64,000 nt of DNA from Streptomyces fodineus (lineage in GTDB: Bacteria; Actinomycetota; Actinomycetes; Streptomycetales; Streptomycetaceae). Shown in pieces: positions 49,908 through 58,215 of this stretch. Below the pieces are notes generated by a model that worked only from the letters and a program-made list of their open reading frames with translations, was not told where the DNA came from and made no database searches. The stretch's first letter is position 1; the number at the start of each line of letters is the position of its first letter. The stretch lies in contig NZ_CP017248.1 in assembly GCF_001735805.1 (NCBI RefSeq), forward strand, positions 8,122,001 to 8,186,000, written 5' to 3'. The translations under genes were made by a program, and so were the position numbers.

Positions 49908-52478
49908 TCACTCGTGCGCGATCGCCGTCAGCACGTTCATCCGCGACGCCCGCAGCGCCGGCAGCAGCGCCGCCACCACGCCCACCACCGCCGAGCCGAT
50001 CACGACGGCGACGATCGTGGTCCAGGGGATCGCCAGCGCCGTCAGTCCGCGCAGCGCCAGCACCCGCTGCATGCACACGCCCCACACGAGCCCCAGGGCC
50101 AGCCCGAGCACCGCGCCGAACACCGCGATCACCACCGACTCCAGCCGGATCATCCGGCGCAACTGCCGTCGCCCCAGCCCGATCGCGCGCAGCAGCCCGA
50201 TCTCGCGGGTGCGCTCCACCACCGACAGGGCGAGGGTGTTGACCACACCGAGCACGGCGATCACGATCGCCAGTGCGAGCAGCGCGTACACCAGGTAGAG
50301 CAGGACGGCGATCTGGTCGTGGACCAGCTGCTTGTAGTCGTCCTGGTTGCGCACCTGGACCTGCGGGAACGGCTTCAGCGCGCGCTCCAGGCGGGGGCGC
50401 AGGTCCTGCGCTTCGGTGCCGGTGGCCGCGTTGACGTAGACCGTGGAGTCCTGGGCCTGCGGCACGTATTTCTCGAGGGTGGCCAGGCCGAAGTACAGGC
50501 CGCCCTGGGCCCCGAACCCCTGCGCGGTGTCCTGGTGGGTGAGTGCTGCGACGGTCAGCTCGGCGTTCCGCCCACCGGGGAACTCGACCGGTACGACACT
50601 GCCGACGCGTACGCCGTGGTCCCTGGCGAAGTCGGCGTCCATGGCGAGGTGCCCGGCCGCCAGCGCGGCGGCCGAACCGCCCCGCGCGTACGTGATGTGC
50701 ACGACGTCGTCGAGCCCCGGGCCGTATGCGACGGCGGACGTCTGGGTCCGGTGTCCGTCCGGCAGCCGTACGGCGATCTGGGTGAGCCGCTGCGGTACGA
50801 CGAGCCCGACGCCGGGCGTCGCGGCCACGGCGGCCCGCACCTCCTTGGTGAACGGGGTGAAGTTGGTGTTCTGGACGATGAAGTCGGCGCCGAGGTTCTT
50901 GTCGATCTGCCGGTCGAAGGACGCGGACATCGAGGCGCTCGCCACCGACATCCCGCCGACCAGAGCCAGGCCCACCATCAGCGCGGCGGCGGTGGCGCCG
51001 GTACGGCGGGGGTTGCGCAGGGCGTTGCGCTGGCTCATCCGGCCCACCGGGCCGAACAGCGCGGGGAAGGCCCCGCCCAGCACCCGGATCACCGGCCGCA
51101 CCAGCAGCGGACCGGCGACCACGGTCGCGATCAGCGTCAGGGCGACGCCGACCCCCAGCAGCGAGGCCGCCTGGGCGGTCCGCGTGGCCGCCGCGCACCC
51201 GGCCAGCGCCGCCGCGCCGGCCGCCCCGATGACCGCACCGACGATCGCCCGTGCTTTCAACGGCTTGCCCACACCGGCGACTTCGGCATCGACGAGCGCC
51301 GCCATCGGGGAGACGGCCGCCGCGCGGCGCGCGGGCAGATAGGCGGCCACGAAGGTGACGCCGAGCCCGACGCCGTACGCCGCGACCGGTGTGCCCCAGC
51401 CGATGACCATCTCCGTGGCCTTCAGGTTCATCCCGAACGCGCTCATCAGCCGGATGAGGCCCAGCGCCAGCCCGATGCCCGCCGCCAGGCCGAGCGTCGA
51501 ACCGACCAGCCCGAGCAGCAGCGCCTCCGCGAGCACCGAGCGCCGCACCTGCCGCCGGTCCGCGCCGAGGGCCCGCAGCAGGCCGAGTTCGCGGGTGCGC
51601 TGGGCGATCAGCATGGAGAAGGTGTTGACGATGAGGAACACGCCGACGAGGAGGGCGACACCGGCGAAGCCCAGCATCACGTACTTGATCACGTCCAGGA
51701 AGGTGCCGAGGCTGGCCGCCGCCGACTTGGCCTGTTCGTTCGCGGTCTTCAGGTCGTAGGAGCCGGTGCCGATCGCCTGGCCGACGCGCCGCTTGAGCTC
51801 CGTGTCGGACACGCCCTTGACCGCGTCCACCGCGATGCTGGTCGCCCGCGCGGCGGAACCGAGCAGTTCGCGGCCCGCCACCGCCGGGTCCAGGAAGACC
51901 AGGGCCGCACCGGGATTGGTGGTGGTGAACGTGGCGATGCCGACGACCCGCACCCGGAAGGTGCCCGGCTGCGCCTGCACGGTCAGGGTGTCGCCGATGC
52001 GTACGTGCTTCTTGCGGGCCGTGTCGGCGTCCAGCAGCGCCTCACCCGCACCGTGCGGGGCGTGGCCGGAGGTCAGCCGCACGGGGCTGCGGTGGGTGAC
52101 GTACCAGGCCAGCGCGATGGTCGGGGCGCCGGTGGTGGGGCCGACGGACTTGTCGTGTCCGTCGATCACGACGGCGTTCTGCACCGACACCTCGGCGCGG
52201 GCCGCCGCGACCCCGCCGACCTTCGCCACACGGTCCCGCAGCGCGGCGGGCAGGGTCTGCACCGCTCCGCTCACCCGGGCCGACCTCAGGTCCTGCTGCT
52301 TCGGCTGGACCGTCACATCGGCGGCGGTGGACGCGAACAGGCGGTCGAACGTGTGCGTGACGGTGTCGGAGAAGATCAGGCTGCCCGCGACGAACGCCAC
52401 GGACAGGATCACGGCCAGCGCGGAAAGCGCGAGCCGTCCCTTGTGCGCGAGGAAGCTCCTCAGGGTCGCCTTGAGCAC
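49908..52478 (-). CDS. FtsX-type ABC transporter permease
   Basis: Encodes 856 residues with the two-module architecture of large actinobacterial permeases: an N-terminal helix, a periplasmic MacB-like domain (residues about 50-240), three helices (VMLGFAGVALLVGVFLIVNTFSML; LAEALLLGLVGSTLGLAAG), helices near 410-460, a second outer domain and a last helix set (LLYLVYALLALAIVIAVLGVVNTLALSVVERTREIGLLRAIGLGRRQLRRMI). It pairs with the ATPase 4 bp upstream; the GTG start follows it. The complex probably exports peptides, lipids or antimicrobials, or works as a mechanotransducer. No substrate can be named. Confidence 0.92.
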   Translation of the reverse strand: MLKATLRSFLAHKGRLALSALAVILSVAFVAGSLIFSDTVTHTFDRLFASTAADVTVQPKQQDLRSARVSGAVQTLPAALRDRVAKVGGVAAARAEVSVQNAVVIDGHDKSVGPTTGAPTIALAWYVTHRSPVRLTSGHAPHGAGEALLDADTARKKHVRIGDTLTVQAQPGTFRVRVVGIATFTTTNPGAALVFLDPAVAGRELLGSAARATSIAVDAVKGVSDTELKRRVGQAIGTGSYDLKTANEQAKSAAASLGTFLDVIKYVMLGFAGVALLVGVFLIVNTFSMLIAQRTRELGLLRALGADRRQVRRSVLAEALLLGLVGSTLGLAAGIGLALGLIRLMSAFGMNLKATEMVIGWGTPVAAYGVGLGVTFVAAYLPARRAAAVSPMAALVDAEVAGVGKPLKARAIVGAVIGAAGAAALAGCAAATRTAQAASLLGVGVALTLIATVVAGPLLVRPVIRVLGGAFPALFGPVGRMSQRNALRNPRRTGATAAALMVGLALVGGMSVASASMSASFDRQIDKNLGADFIVQNTNFTPFTKEVRAAVAATPGVGLVVPQRLTQIAVRLPDGHRTQTSAVAYGPGLDDVVHITYARGGSAAALAAGHLAMDADFARDHGVRVGSVVPVEFPGGRNAELTVAALTHQDTAQGFGAQGGLYFGLATLEKYVPQAQDSTVYVNAATGTEAQDLRPRLERALKPFPQVQVRNQDDYKQLVHDQIAVLLYLVYALLALAIVIAVLGVVNTLALSVVERTREIGLLRAIGLGRRQLRRMIRLESVVIAVFGAVLGLALGLVWGVCMQRVLALRGLTALAIPWTTIVAVVIGSAVVGVVAALLPALRASRMNVLTAIAHE

Positions 52479-52482
52479 CCGG

Positions 52483-53280
52483 TCAGTCCTCTCGGACGGT
52501 GTCGTCGCCGAGCCGGCCCCGTGCGACGTCGAACCGCTTCATGCGTTCCAGTACGGCTTCCGCCGTCGGCCGTTCCATCGCGTCCACGATCCGTCCGTCG
52601 GCCAGGAAGAGCACCAGGTCGGAATGGGCGGCGGCGCCGGGGTCGTGGGTGACCATGACGACCGTCTGCCCGAGATCGTCCACCGCCTCGCGCAGAAAGC
52701 CGAGCACTTCGAGACCGGCCCGCGAGTCGAGGTTGCCGGTCGGCTCGTCGGCGAAGATCAGCTCCGGCCGGGAGGCCAGCGCCCGCGCGCACGCGACCCG
52801 CTGCTGCTGACCGCCGGAGAGCTGGGCGGGCCGGTGCGACAGACGGTCGCGCAGGCCGAGCGTGTCGATGACCTGGTCCAGCCAGCGCGGGTCGGGCTTA
52901 CGTCCCGCGATGTCCATCGGCAGGGTGATGTTCTCGGCGGCCGTCAGCGTCGGGATGAGGTTGAACGACTGGAACATGAACCCGACCCGGTCCCGCCTGA
53001 GCCGGGTCAGCTCCCGTTCCCTCAGCCCGGTGATCTCGGTGCCGCCCAGCCACACCTGGCCGGCCGACACCGCGTCGAGCCCCGCCAGACAGTGCATGAG
53101 CGTGGACTTCCCGGATCCCGAGGGGCCCATCACGGCGGTGAAACGACCGCGCGCTATGTCCACGTCCACCGAGTCCAGGGCGAGGACGGCCGTCTCGCCG
53201 GAGCCGTAGGCCTTGGTCAGCCCGCGGGCGCGGGCCGCGACGGCGCCGTCCGGCGCGCGCTGCGCAACAGGTGTGGACAA
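52483..53280 (-). CDS. MacB-type ABC transporter ATPase
   Basis: Encodes 265 residues. Walker A GPSGSGKST is near residue 51, the Q-loop FMFQSFNLIP, signature LSGGQQQRVACARALASRPELIFADEPTGNLD (Walker B within), and H-loop VMVTHDPGAAAHSD. LPMDIAGRKPD is typical of the LolD/MacB group. The start is TTG 53280 with GGGAGGCGC upstream. The ATPase drives the FtsX-like permease encoded immediately downstream. Confidence 0.95.
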   Translation of the reverse strand: MSTPVAQRAPDGAVAARARGLTKAYGSGETAVLALDSVDVDIARGRFTAVMGPSGSGKSTLMHCLAGLDAVSAGQVWLGGTEITGLRERELTRLRRDRVGFMFQSFNLIPTLTAAENITLPMDIAGRKPDPRWLDQVIDTLGLRDRLSHRPAQLSGGQQQRVACARALASRPELIFADEPTGNLDSRAGLEVLGFLREAVDDLGQTVVMVTHDPGAAAHSDLVLFLADGRIVDAMERPTAEAVLERMKRFDVARGRLGDDTVRED

Positions 53281-53362
53281 GAGCGCCTCCCGATCGCCTG
53301 AACCGCCCGTCCCGGGCGAGCGTAGGCGACAAGCCGACCCGGCGCACCGATTCCGCGCGCCC

Positions 53363-53391
53363 TTGCTTTGCTAGCATCCCGGCGCTAGCGT
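53363..53391 (+). promoter_or_regulatory. Promoter with twin GCTAGC operator of the toxin-antitoxin pair
   Basis: TTGCTT (53363-53368) and TAGCGT (53386-53391) are 17 bp apart and the ATG follows six bases later, so the mRNA should be leaderless. Two palindromic GCTAGC blocks (53370-53375 and 53384-53389) lie in the spacer and -10, separated by 8 bp. That spacing suits paired RHH dimers and suggests autorepression. Confidence 0.6.
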
Positions 53392-53397
53392 CAAGGC

Positions 53398-53637
53398 ATG
53401 GCGAAGACCCAGCTGAACGTACGCGTGGACGAGGGCACCGCCCGCGCGGCCCGCGAACGTGCCCTGGCCCGCGGCATCAGCGTCAATCGCTATATAGAAG
53501 AGCTGGTCAGACAGGACACCGGAGAGGTCGGCCATACGTTCGTCGAGGCCGCCGCCGACTTCATGAAGCAGTACGAGTCCGTGTTCGCCGAGGAGTTCGG
53601 CGAGACCCGCGGCCCGGCCGCCGGGGACGGCCGCTGA
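53398..53637 (+). CDS. Ribbon-helix-helix antitoxin
   Basis: Encodes 79 residues. TQLNVRVDEGTARAARERALARGISVNRYIEELVRQ is the RHH/Arc DNA-binding fold; the acidic C-tail (VEAAADFMKQYESVFAEEFGE) would wrap the partner toxin. The toxin-like gene begins 4 bp later. It probably binds its own promoter, where paired GCTAGC sites are found. Confidence 0.85.
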   Translation: MAKTQLNVRVDEGTARAARERALARGISVNRYIEELVRQDTGEVGHTFVEAAADFMKQYESVFAEEFGETRGPAAGDGR

Positions 53638-53641
53638 TCCC

Positions 53642-54016
53642 TTGAACGAGCTCAGCATCGACCTCGCCTGGCTCCTCATGCTCGCCGAAGAGAGAACACC
53701 CGGGGACCCGCAGGTCACCGACTGGGGTGCGCTGATCGCCGCCGTCGCCCGGCACCGCGCCGAGATATTCGGCGTGCCCGTCTACGACGACCCGCACACC
53801 CGTGCCGCCTCGCTGCTCCAGCTGCTGATCCACCTGCCGGCGCTGGAGCGGTCCAACGCCCTGTTCGCCTCCGCGGTCGCTTATGCCTACCTCGTCGCCA
53901 GCGGCCAGAAGGTGGCCACCACGCCCGAGCAGGTGCGCGACCTCGCCCGGCTGGTCAAGGACGGTACGGCCGACGTCGACGACATCGCGCGGGAGCTGCG
54001 GCGCTGGAGCCTGTGA
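53642..54016 (+). CDS. Fic/Doc-like toxin component
   Basis: Encodes 124 residues from a TTG start. IDLAWLLMLAEERTPGDPQVTDWGALIAAVARHRAEIFG precedes IHLPALERSNALFASAVAYAYLVASG, which aligns with the Doc/Fic active helix and the helix after it. The canonical HxFxxANKR is not kept: the His is shifted and NKR is replaced by N-A-L, so kinase or AMP-transfer activity is doubtful. The C-terminal TTPEQVRDLARLVKDGTADVDDIARELRRW is as in streptomycete Doc homologs. With the RHH protein just upstream it forms a probable toxin-antitoxin unit. Confidence 0.7.
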   Translation: MNELSIDLAWLLMLAEERTPGDPQVTDWGALIAAVARHRAEIFGVPVYDDPHTRAASLLQLLIHLPALERSNALFASAVAYAYLVASGQKVATTPEQVRDLARLVKDGTADVDDIARELRRWSL

Positions 54017-54709
54017 TCAGTGCGCGGCCGGCTGGTCCGGCCGCCAGGCGACCCCGAGCGTGCAGTACGAGGACGGCAGCGTCGGGCCGTGCTCCGGCAT
54101 CAGCACCTGCCGCTGGGGCCCGAGCGTGAACCCGGCCTCGCGCAGCGCGGCCACCGGCTGCCGGGCCAGATGACAGCCGCCGGTCAGCGCGGGCCACAGG
54201 GTCCGGTCCAGCGTCCGCTGGGTCAGTCTCATCGCCTGGCCGCCGCCGAGGCCGTGCTCGAAGAACCGCACCTGGGCGCCCGGCTTGAGCACGCGCCGTA
54301 CCTCGCCCAGCGCCCGTGACACGTCGCGCACGCTGCACAGCACCAGGGACAGTACGGCCGCGTCGAAGGCCTCGCTCTTGACCGGCAGCGCCTCGGCGGC
54401 GCCCGGCACGACATCGACCGGCATCTCGGCGCGCAACGCCGACTCCAGCGCCAACTTCCTGAGCAGCGGCTCCGGTTCGATCGCGACGACCTCCGCGACG
54501 GTGCCGGGGTAGTGCGAGAAGTTCAGCCCATTGCCCGCGCCGATCTCGATCACCCGCCCGGACAGCCCGGCGAGCAGCCGCTCACGTACGCCGGCCATGC
54601 CCATCCGGGTCTCGGCGCTCACGCTGAAGCGGGCGTAGTAGCGGGCGAACAGCGGGTGGTGAACGGGACTCCGCGCCATGGTGCCGGAGCCGGTGGACAG
54701 CAGCCGCAT
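54017..54709 (-). CDS. Class I SAM-dependent methyltransferase
   Basis: Encodes 230 residues. VIEIGAGNGLNFSHYPGTVAEVVAIEPEP is motif I with the acidic strand-2 end; VPGAAEALPVKSEAFDAAVLSLVLCSV is motif II/III and EVRRVLKPGAQVRFFEHG motif post-III, as in UbiE/Methyltransf_11 types. The start ATG 54709 has GGGAGGTTGCC before it; MARSP (54679) is possible. Substrate unknown; phospholipid or small-molecule methylation are plausible. It is convergent with the toxin gene; the two abut. Confidence 0.88.
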   Translation of the reverse strand: MRLLSTGSGTMARSPVHHPLFARYYARFSVSAETRMGMAGVRERLLAGLSGRVIEIGAGNGLNFSHYPGTVAEVVAIEPEPLLRKLALESALRAEMPVDVVPGAAEALPVKSEAFDAAVLSLVLCSVRDVSRALGEVRRVLKPGAQVRFFEHGLGGGQAMRLTQRTLDRTLWPALTGGCHLARQPVAALREAGFTLGPQRQVLMPEHGPTLPSSYCTLGVAWRPDQPAAH

Positions 54710-54796
54710 GGCAACCTCCCGGAACTGGACGACCTAGGAGGAGCTTCCCCCGTACGACGCCTCCCGCACCCCTGAACCGCAACCTCGCCCACCCAC

Positions 54797-54829
54797 CCCC
54801 CGACTCGGTCGGCTGGAGAGCGGGGGAGA
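54797..54829. repeat. Inverted repeat related to the 49412 element
   Basis: CCCCCCGACTC pairs with GAGAGCGGGGG in outline around TCGGTCGGCTG. It lies between the methyltransferase start and bioD and has the layout of the element at 49412-49449. Confidence 0.5.
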
Positions 54830-54874
54830 CCCGGTTGCCTGGCGGCGGCCCACCTCGTGGTCACATCACCGCGG

Positions 54875-55591
54875 CTACGGTGTCGCCCGCACCCGGAATG
54901 TCTCCGCGTCCCACGTGCCGTTCAGCCGGGGGGCGAGCCACTTCGGTGCTGCTGTGCGGAAGGCCGGCGGGGGCAGTGCGCCCGCCCCGGAGGGGATTGC
55001 GCCGAGGAGGGGGGCTCCTGCGGTGTCGGGCAGGTCTGTGACGTTGCAGCGGGTGGCCAGGTCGGGGGAGGCGGGCCAGCTGCCGATGACCAGGCCGGCC
55101 AACTCCAGGTTTCGGCGCCGTAGTTCGAGGGCCGTGAGCTCGGTGGTGTTGAGCGTGCCCAGGCCGGCCTGGGTGACGACCAGCACCGGGGCGTCCAGCA
55201 GCGCGGCCGCGTCGGCCAGGGTGCCACCCGCCGCGTCGAACCGGACCAGTAGCCCACCCGCGCCCTCCACCAGCACCAGATCGTGCTCCGCGGCCAGCTT
55301 GGCCGCCCGGTCCGCCACCTCGTGCGGGCGGACGGGCGCCATCCCGGCTCGGCGGGCCGCCGTGCCGGGCGCCAACGGCTCCGGATAGCGGGCCAGTTCG
55401 GCGGTGGTGACGGGGCCCGCCAGCCGCGCGACCTCGTCGGCGTCCCCGCGCTCGTCCGGCCGTACGCCCGTCTGGGCGGCCTTGAGCACGGCCACCGAGC
55501 GTCCGGCCGCGAGCGCGGCGGCGGCGACGGCGGCGGTGGTGACGGTCTTGCCGACCTCCGTGCCCGTCCCCGTGATCACCAGTACCGGCAT
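54875..55591 (-). CDS. bioD: Dethiobiotin synthetase
   Basis: Encodes 238 residues. LVITGTGTEVGKTVTTAAVA (P-loop, residues 7-15) leads; VAVLKAAQTGVRPDERGDADEVARLAG is the KPVQ-type segment (here KAAQTG); VLVEGAGGLLVRFD is the EGAGG motif and LELAGLVIGSWP follows. It makes dethiobiotin from DAPA, CO2 and ATP. It lies 1 bp from bioA on the same strand and closes the bioB-bioA-bioD operon. Confidence 0.95.
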   Translation of the reverse strand: MPVLVITGTGTEVGKTVTTAAVAAAALAAGRSVAVLKAAQTGVRPDERGDADEVARLAGPVTTAELARYPEPLAPGTAARRAGMAPVRPHEVADRAAKLAAEHDLVLVEGAGGLLVRFDAAGGTLADAAALLDAPVLVVTQAGLGTLNTTELTALELRRRNLELAGLVIGSWPASPDLATRCNVTDLPDTAGAPLLGAIPSGAGALPPPAFRTAAPKWLAPRLNGTWDAETFRVRATP

Positions 55592-55592
55592 G

Positions 55593-56882
55593 TCATCCCT
55601 CCCGCGCCGCGGCGCACACCGCGCGCGCGATCCGTGCCACGTCCTCGTCCGAGGTGATGTACGGCGGCATCGTGTAGATCAAGTCACGGAAGGGGCGCAG
55701 CCACACACCCTCCCGCACGGCCGCCGCGGTGGCCGCGGCCATCTCCACCTCGTGGTCGAGCTGGACGACGCCGATCGCCCCGAGGACGCGGACGTCCCGG
55801 ACAGCGGGCAGTTCGCGCGCCGGCGACAGGCCTTCCCACAGTCCCGCCTCGATCCGCTTGACCTGCGCCCGCCAGTCCTGCCCGAGGAGCAGTTCGATGG
55901 ACGCGCAGGCCACGGCAGCCGCCAGCGGGTTGCCCATGAACGTCGGTCCGTGCGCCAGCACCGGCACCTCGCCCCGCGAGATGCCGTCGGCGATCCGCGC
56001 GGTGCACAACGTCGCCGCCAGCGTCAGATAACCGCCGGTCAGCGCCTTTCCGACACACATCACATCCGGGCTGACGCCCGCGTGCTCCGCCGCGAACAGC
56101 GCGCCCGTACGGCCGAACCCGGTGGCGATCTCGTCGAAGACGAGGAGCACGTCGTGCGCGTCGCACGCCTCGCGCAGCACCCGGAGATAGGCGGGGGAGT
56201 GGAAGCGCATCCCGCCCGCGCCCTGCACGACCGGCTCCACGAGCACCGCGGCCAGTTCGTCGGCGTGGCGGGCGATCAGCTCGCGCAGATGGTCCGCGTA
56301 CGACTCCTTGTACTCCGCCGGCGGTGCGTCGGCGAAGACCTGGCGCGGCAGCACGCCGGACCACAGCCCGTGCATCCCGCCCTCCGGGTCGCACACCGAC
56401 ATCGGGTGCCAGGTGTCACCGTGGTAGCCGCCCCGCCAGGTCAGCAGCCGCTGCTTGCCGGGCCGGCCGAGCGAGCGCCAGTACTGCAGGCTCATCTTCA
56501 CCGCGACCTCGACCGACACCGAGCCGGAGTCGGCGAGGAAGACGTGTTCCAGCCCCTCCGGCGACATGTCGACAAGGTGCTTCGCGAGCCGTACGGCGGG
56601 CTCGTGCGTGAGTCCGCCGAACATCACATGGCTCATCCGCCCGAGCTGTGCGTGCGCCGCCTCGTTGAGGACCGGGTGGTTGTAGCCGTGGATCGCCGAC
56701 CACCAGGACGACATGCCGTCCACCAACTCGCCCGAACCGTCGGCGAGCCGCAGCCGGACCCCGCTCGCCGACTCCACGACGAGCGGTTCGACACGTCCGG
56801 GCATCGGGCCGTACGGATGCCACACATGCCGTCGGTCCAGCTCGAGCAGCTCGGGCACGCTCAGGCCGGGCAGCTCAGGCAT
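55593..56882 (-). CDS. bioA: DAPA aminotransferase
   Basis: Encodes 429 residues. DRRHVWHPYGPMP is the BioA N-terminus, ADGSGELVDGMSSWWSAIHGYNHP and SGSVSVEVAVKMSLQYW the first conserved block, VLLVFDEIATGFGRTG the PLP Asp region, and MCVGKALTGGYLTLAATLCT the PLP lysine (about residue 272). It converts KAPA to DAPA using SAM as amino donor. ATG 56882 overlaps the bioB end by 8 bp, so bioB-bioA are coupled. Confidence 0.95.
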   Translation of the reverse strand: MPELPGLSVPELLELDRRHVWHPYGPMPGRVEPLVVESASGVRLRLADGSGELVDGMSSWWSAIHGYNHPVLNEAAHAQLGRMSHVMFGGLTHEPAVRLAKHLVDMSPEGLEHVFLADSGSVSVEVAVKMSLQYWRSLGRPGKQRLLTWRGGYHGDTWHPMSVCDPEGGMHGLWSGVLPRQVFADAPPAEYKESYADHLRELIARHADELAAVLVEPVVQGAGGMRFHSPAYLRVLREACDAHDVLLVFDEIATGFGRTGALFAAEHAGVSPDVMCVGKALTGGYLTLAATLCTARIADGISRGEVPVLAHGPTFMGNPLAAAVACASIELLLGQDWRAQVKRIEAGLWEGLSPARELPAVRDVRVLGAIGVVQLDHEVEMAAATAAAVREGVWLRPFRDLIYTMPPYITSDEDVARIARAVCAAAREG

Positions 56883-58068
56883 TGGGCGCGAGGTCCGTTC
56901 CGGCGCCCCGGCGGCGGACGGCGACGAGGTCGGTGCGCGCCTCCTGTGCGGCCGGCGTGGCCGTCGTACCGCACGGGTCCGCCGTACCGCAGGCGTCCGC
57001 ACTCTCGTGCGAGCCGCAGCCCTCGTGCGAGCCGCAGACCGACCCGCAGCCGCCCGCCGCCTCGACCCGGTGCTCCGGCAGCGTCACCTCGCCGGCGCCC
57101 TCCACCTCGAAGCCGGCGTCCGCGATCATCTCCAGGTCGGCCTTGCCGGCCTGGCCCTCGCTGGTCAGGTAGTCGCCGAGGAAGATCGAGTTGGCGAGGT
57201 GCAGCGCGAGCGGCTGCATCGTGCGCAGATGGACCTCACGGCCGCCCGCGATACGGACCTCCACGTCCGGGCAGACGAACCGGACCATGGCGAGGATGCG
57301 CAGGCAGCGCTGCGGGGTGAGGTTCCACTCCTTGGCCAGCGGGGTGCCCTCGAACGGGATGAGGAAGTTCACCGGCACCGAGTCCGGGTCCAGGTCACGC
57401 AGCGAGAAGACCACGTCCACCAGGTCCTCGTCGCTCTCACCCATGCCCGCGATCAGACCGGAGCAGGCGGACAGACCGGCCGCGTGCGCCTTGTTCACCG
57501 TGTCCACCCGGTCGGCGTAGGTGTGGGTGGTGGTGATGTCCCCGTACGTGGACTCCGAGGTGTTGAGGTTGTGGTTGTAGGCGTCCGCGCCCGCCTCGCG
57601 CAGCCGCTCGGCCTGGCCGTCGGAGAGCAGACCGAGGCAGGCGCACACCTCGACCTGCTCGTTCTGCTCCTTGATCGTCTTGATGGTCTCCGAGACCCGG
57701 TCCACGTCCCGGTCCGTCGGGCCGCGCCCGCTGGCCACCAGACAGACCCGCTTGGCGCCGCCCGCCAGCCCCGCGGCGGCCGCCTGGGAGGCCTCGTCCG
57801 GTTTCAGCCAGGTGTACTTCAGGATGTCGGCCTTCGAGCCGAGCCGCTGGGAACAGTAGGAGCAGTCCTCCGGGCACAGGCCCGACTTGAGGTTGACCAG
57901 ATAGTTGAGTTTCACCCGGCGCCCGAACCAGTGCCGGCGCACCTTTCCGGCCGCGGCCACCACATCGAGCAGATCGTCGTCCGAGGTGGCCAGAACGGCG
58001 AGCGCTTCCTCGCGGGTCGGCAGCTCGCGCCGAAGCCCCTTGTCCACCAGCGTGTTCAGCAGGTCCAT
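56875..58068 (-). CDS. bioB: Biotin synthase with Cys/His-rich tail
   Basis: Encodes 397 residues. CPEDCSYCSQ is the radical-SAM 4Fe-4S motif; KRVCLVASGRGPTDRDVDRV, YNHNLNTSESTYGDI and GLIAGMGESDEDLVDVVFSLRDLD are further BioB signatures, and RIAGGREVHLRTMQPLALHLANSIFLGDYLT holds the arginine near the 2Fe-2S cluster. It inserts sulfur into dethiobiotin. After residue 335 the tail GGCGSVCGSHEGCGSHE and later Cys residues add about 60 residues beyond the E. coli length. ATG 58068 is chosen; upstream ATG 58119 is weaker. Divergent from bioF. Confidence 0.95.
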   Translation of the reverse strand: MDLLNTLVDKGLRRELPTREEALAVLATSDDDLLDVVAAAGKVRRHWFGRRVKLNYLVNLKSGLCPEDCSYCSQRLGSKADILKYTWLKPDEASQAAAAGLAGGAKRVCLVASGRGPTDRDVDRVSETIKTIKEQNEQVEVCACLGLLSDGQAERLREAGADAYNHNLNTSESTYGDITTTHTYADRVDTVNKAHAAGLSACSGLIAGMGESDEDLVDVVFSLRDLDPDSVPVNFLIPFEGTPLAKEWNLTPQRCLRILAMVRFVCPDVEVRIAGGREVHLRTMQPLALHLANSIFLGDYLTSEGQAGKADLEMIADAGFEVEGAGEVTLPEHRVEAAGGCGSVCGSHEGCGSHESADACGTADPCGTTATPAAQEARTDLVAVRRRGAGTDLAPNA

Positions 58069-58136
58069 GAGGTCCGATCCTGTCCTACGGGACCGCCTGG
58101 GGCCAAGGAGAGTTTGCACAACGGAGACGGTTCACC

Positions 58137-58154
58137 GTGTGGGTATTGCCACAC
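58137..58154. promoter_or_regulatory. Candidate operator in the bio divergent region
   Basis: GTGTGG-GTATTG-CCACAC is an inverted repeat midway between bioB and bioF. A TAGGGT -10-like box for bioF lies at 58177-58182, with a GGAGGGG ribosome site. Biotin genes are usually repressed when biotin is ample (BirA or BioQ); neither known consensus fits exactly. Confidence 0.5.
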
Positions 58155-58215
58155 CCTGGGCGGCAGGTCGTGCCGCTAGGGTCTGTCCGCTACCTACAAA
58201 ATCACCGGAGGGGTC

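Noticed and set aside
49824..52652. Plus-strand open frame opposite the ABC permease
   Set aside because: Antisense shadow, Arg/Gly/His-rich, no start site or family resemblance.
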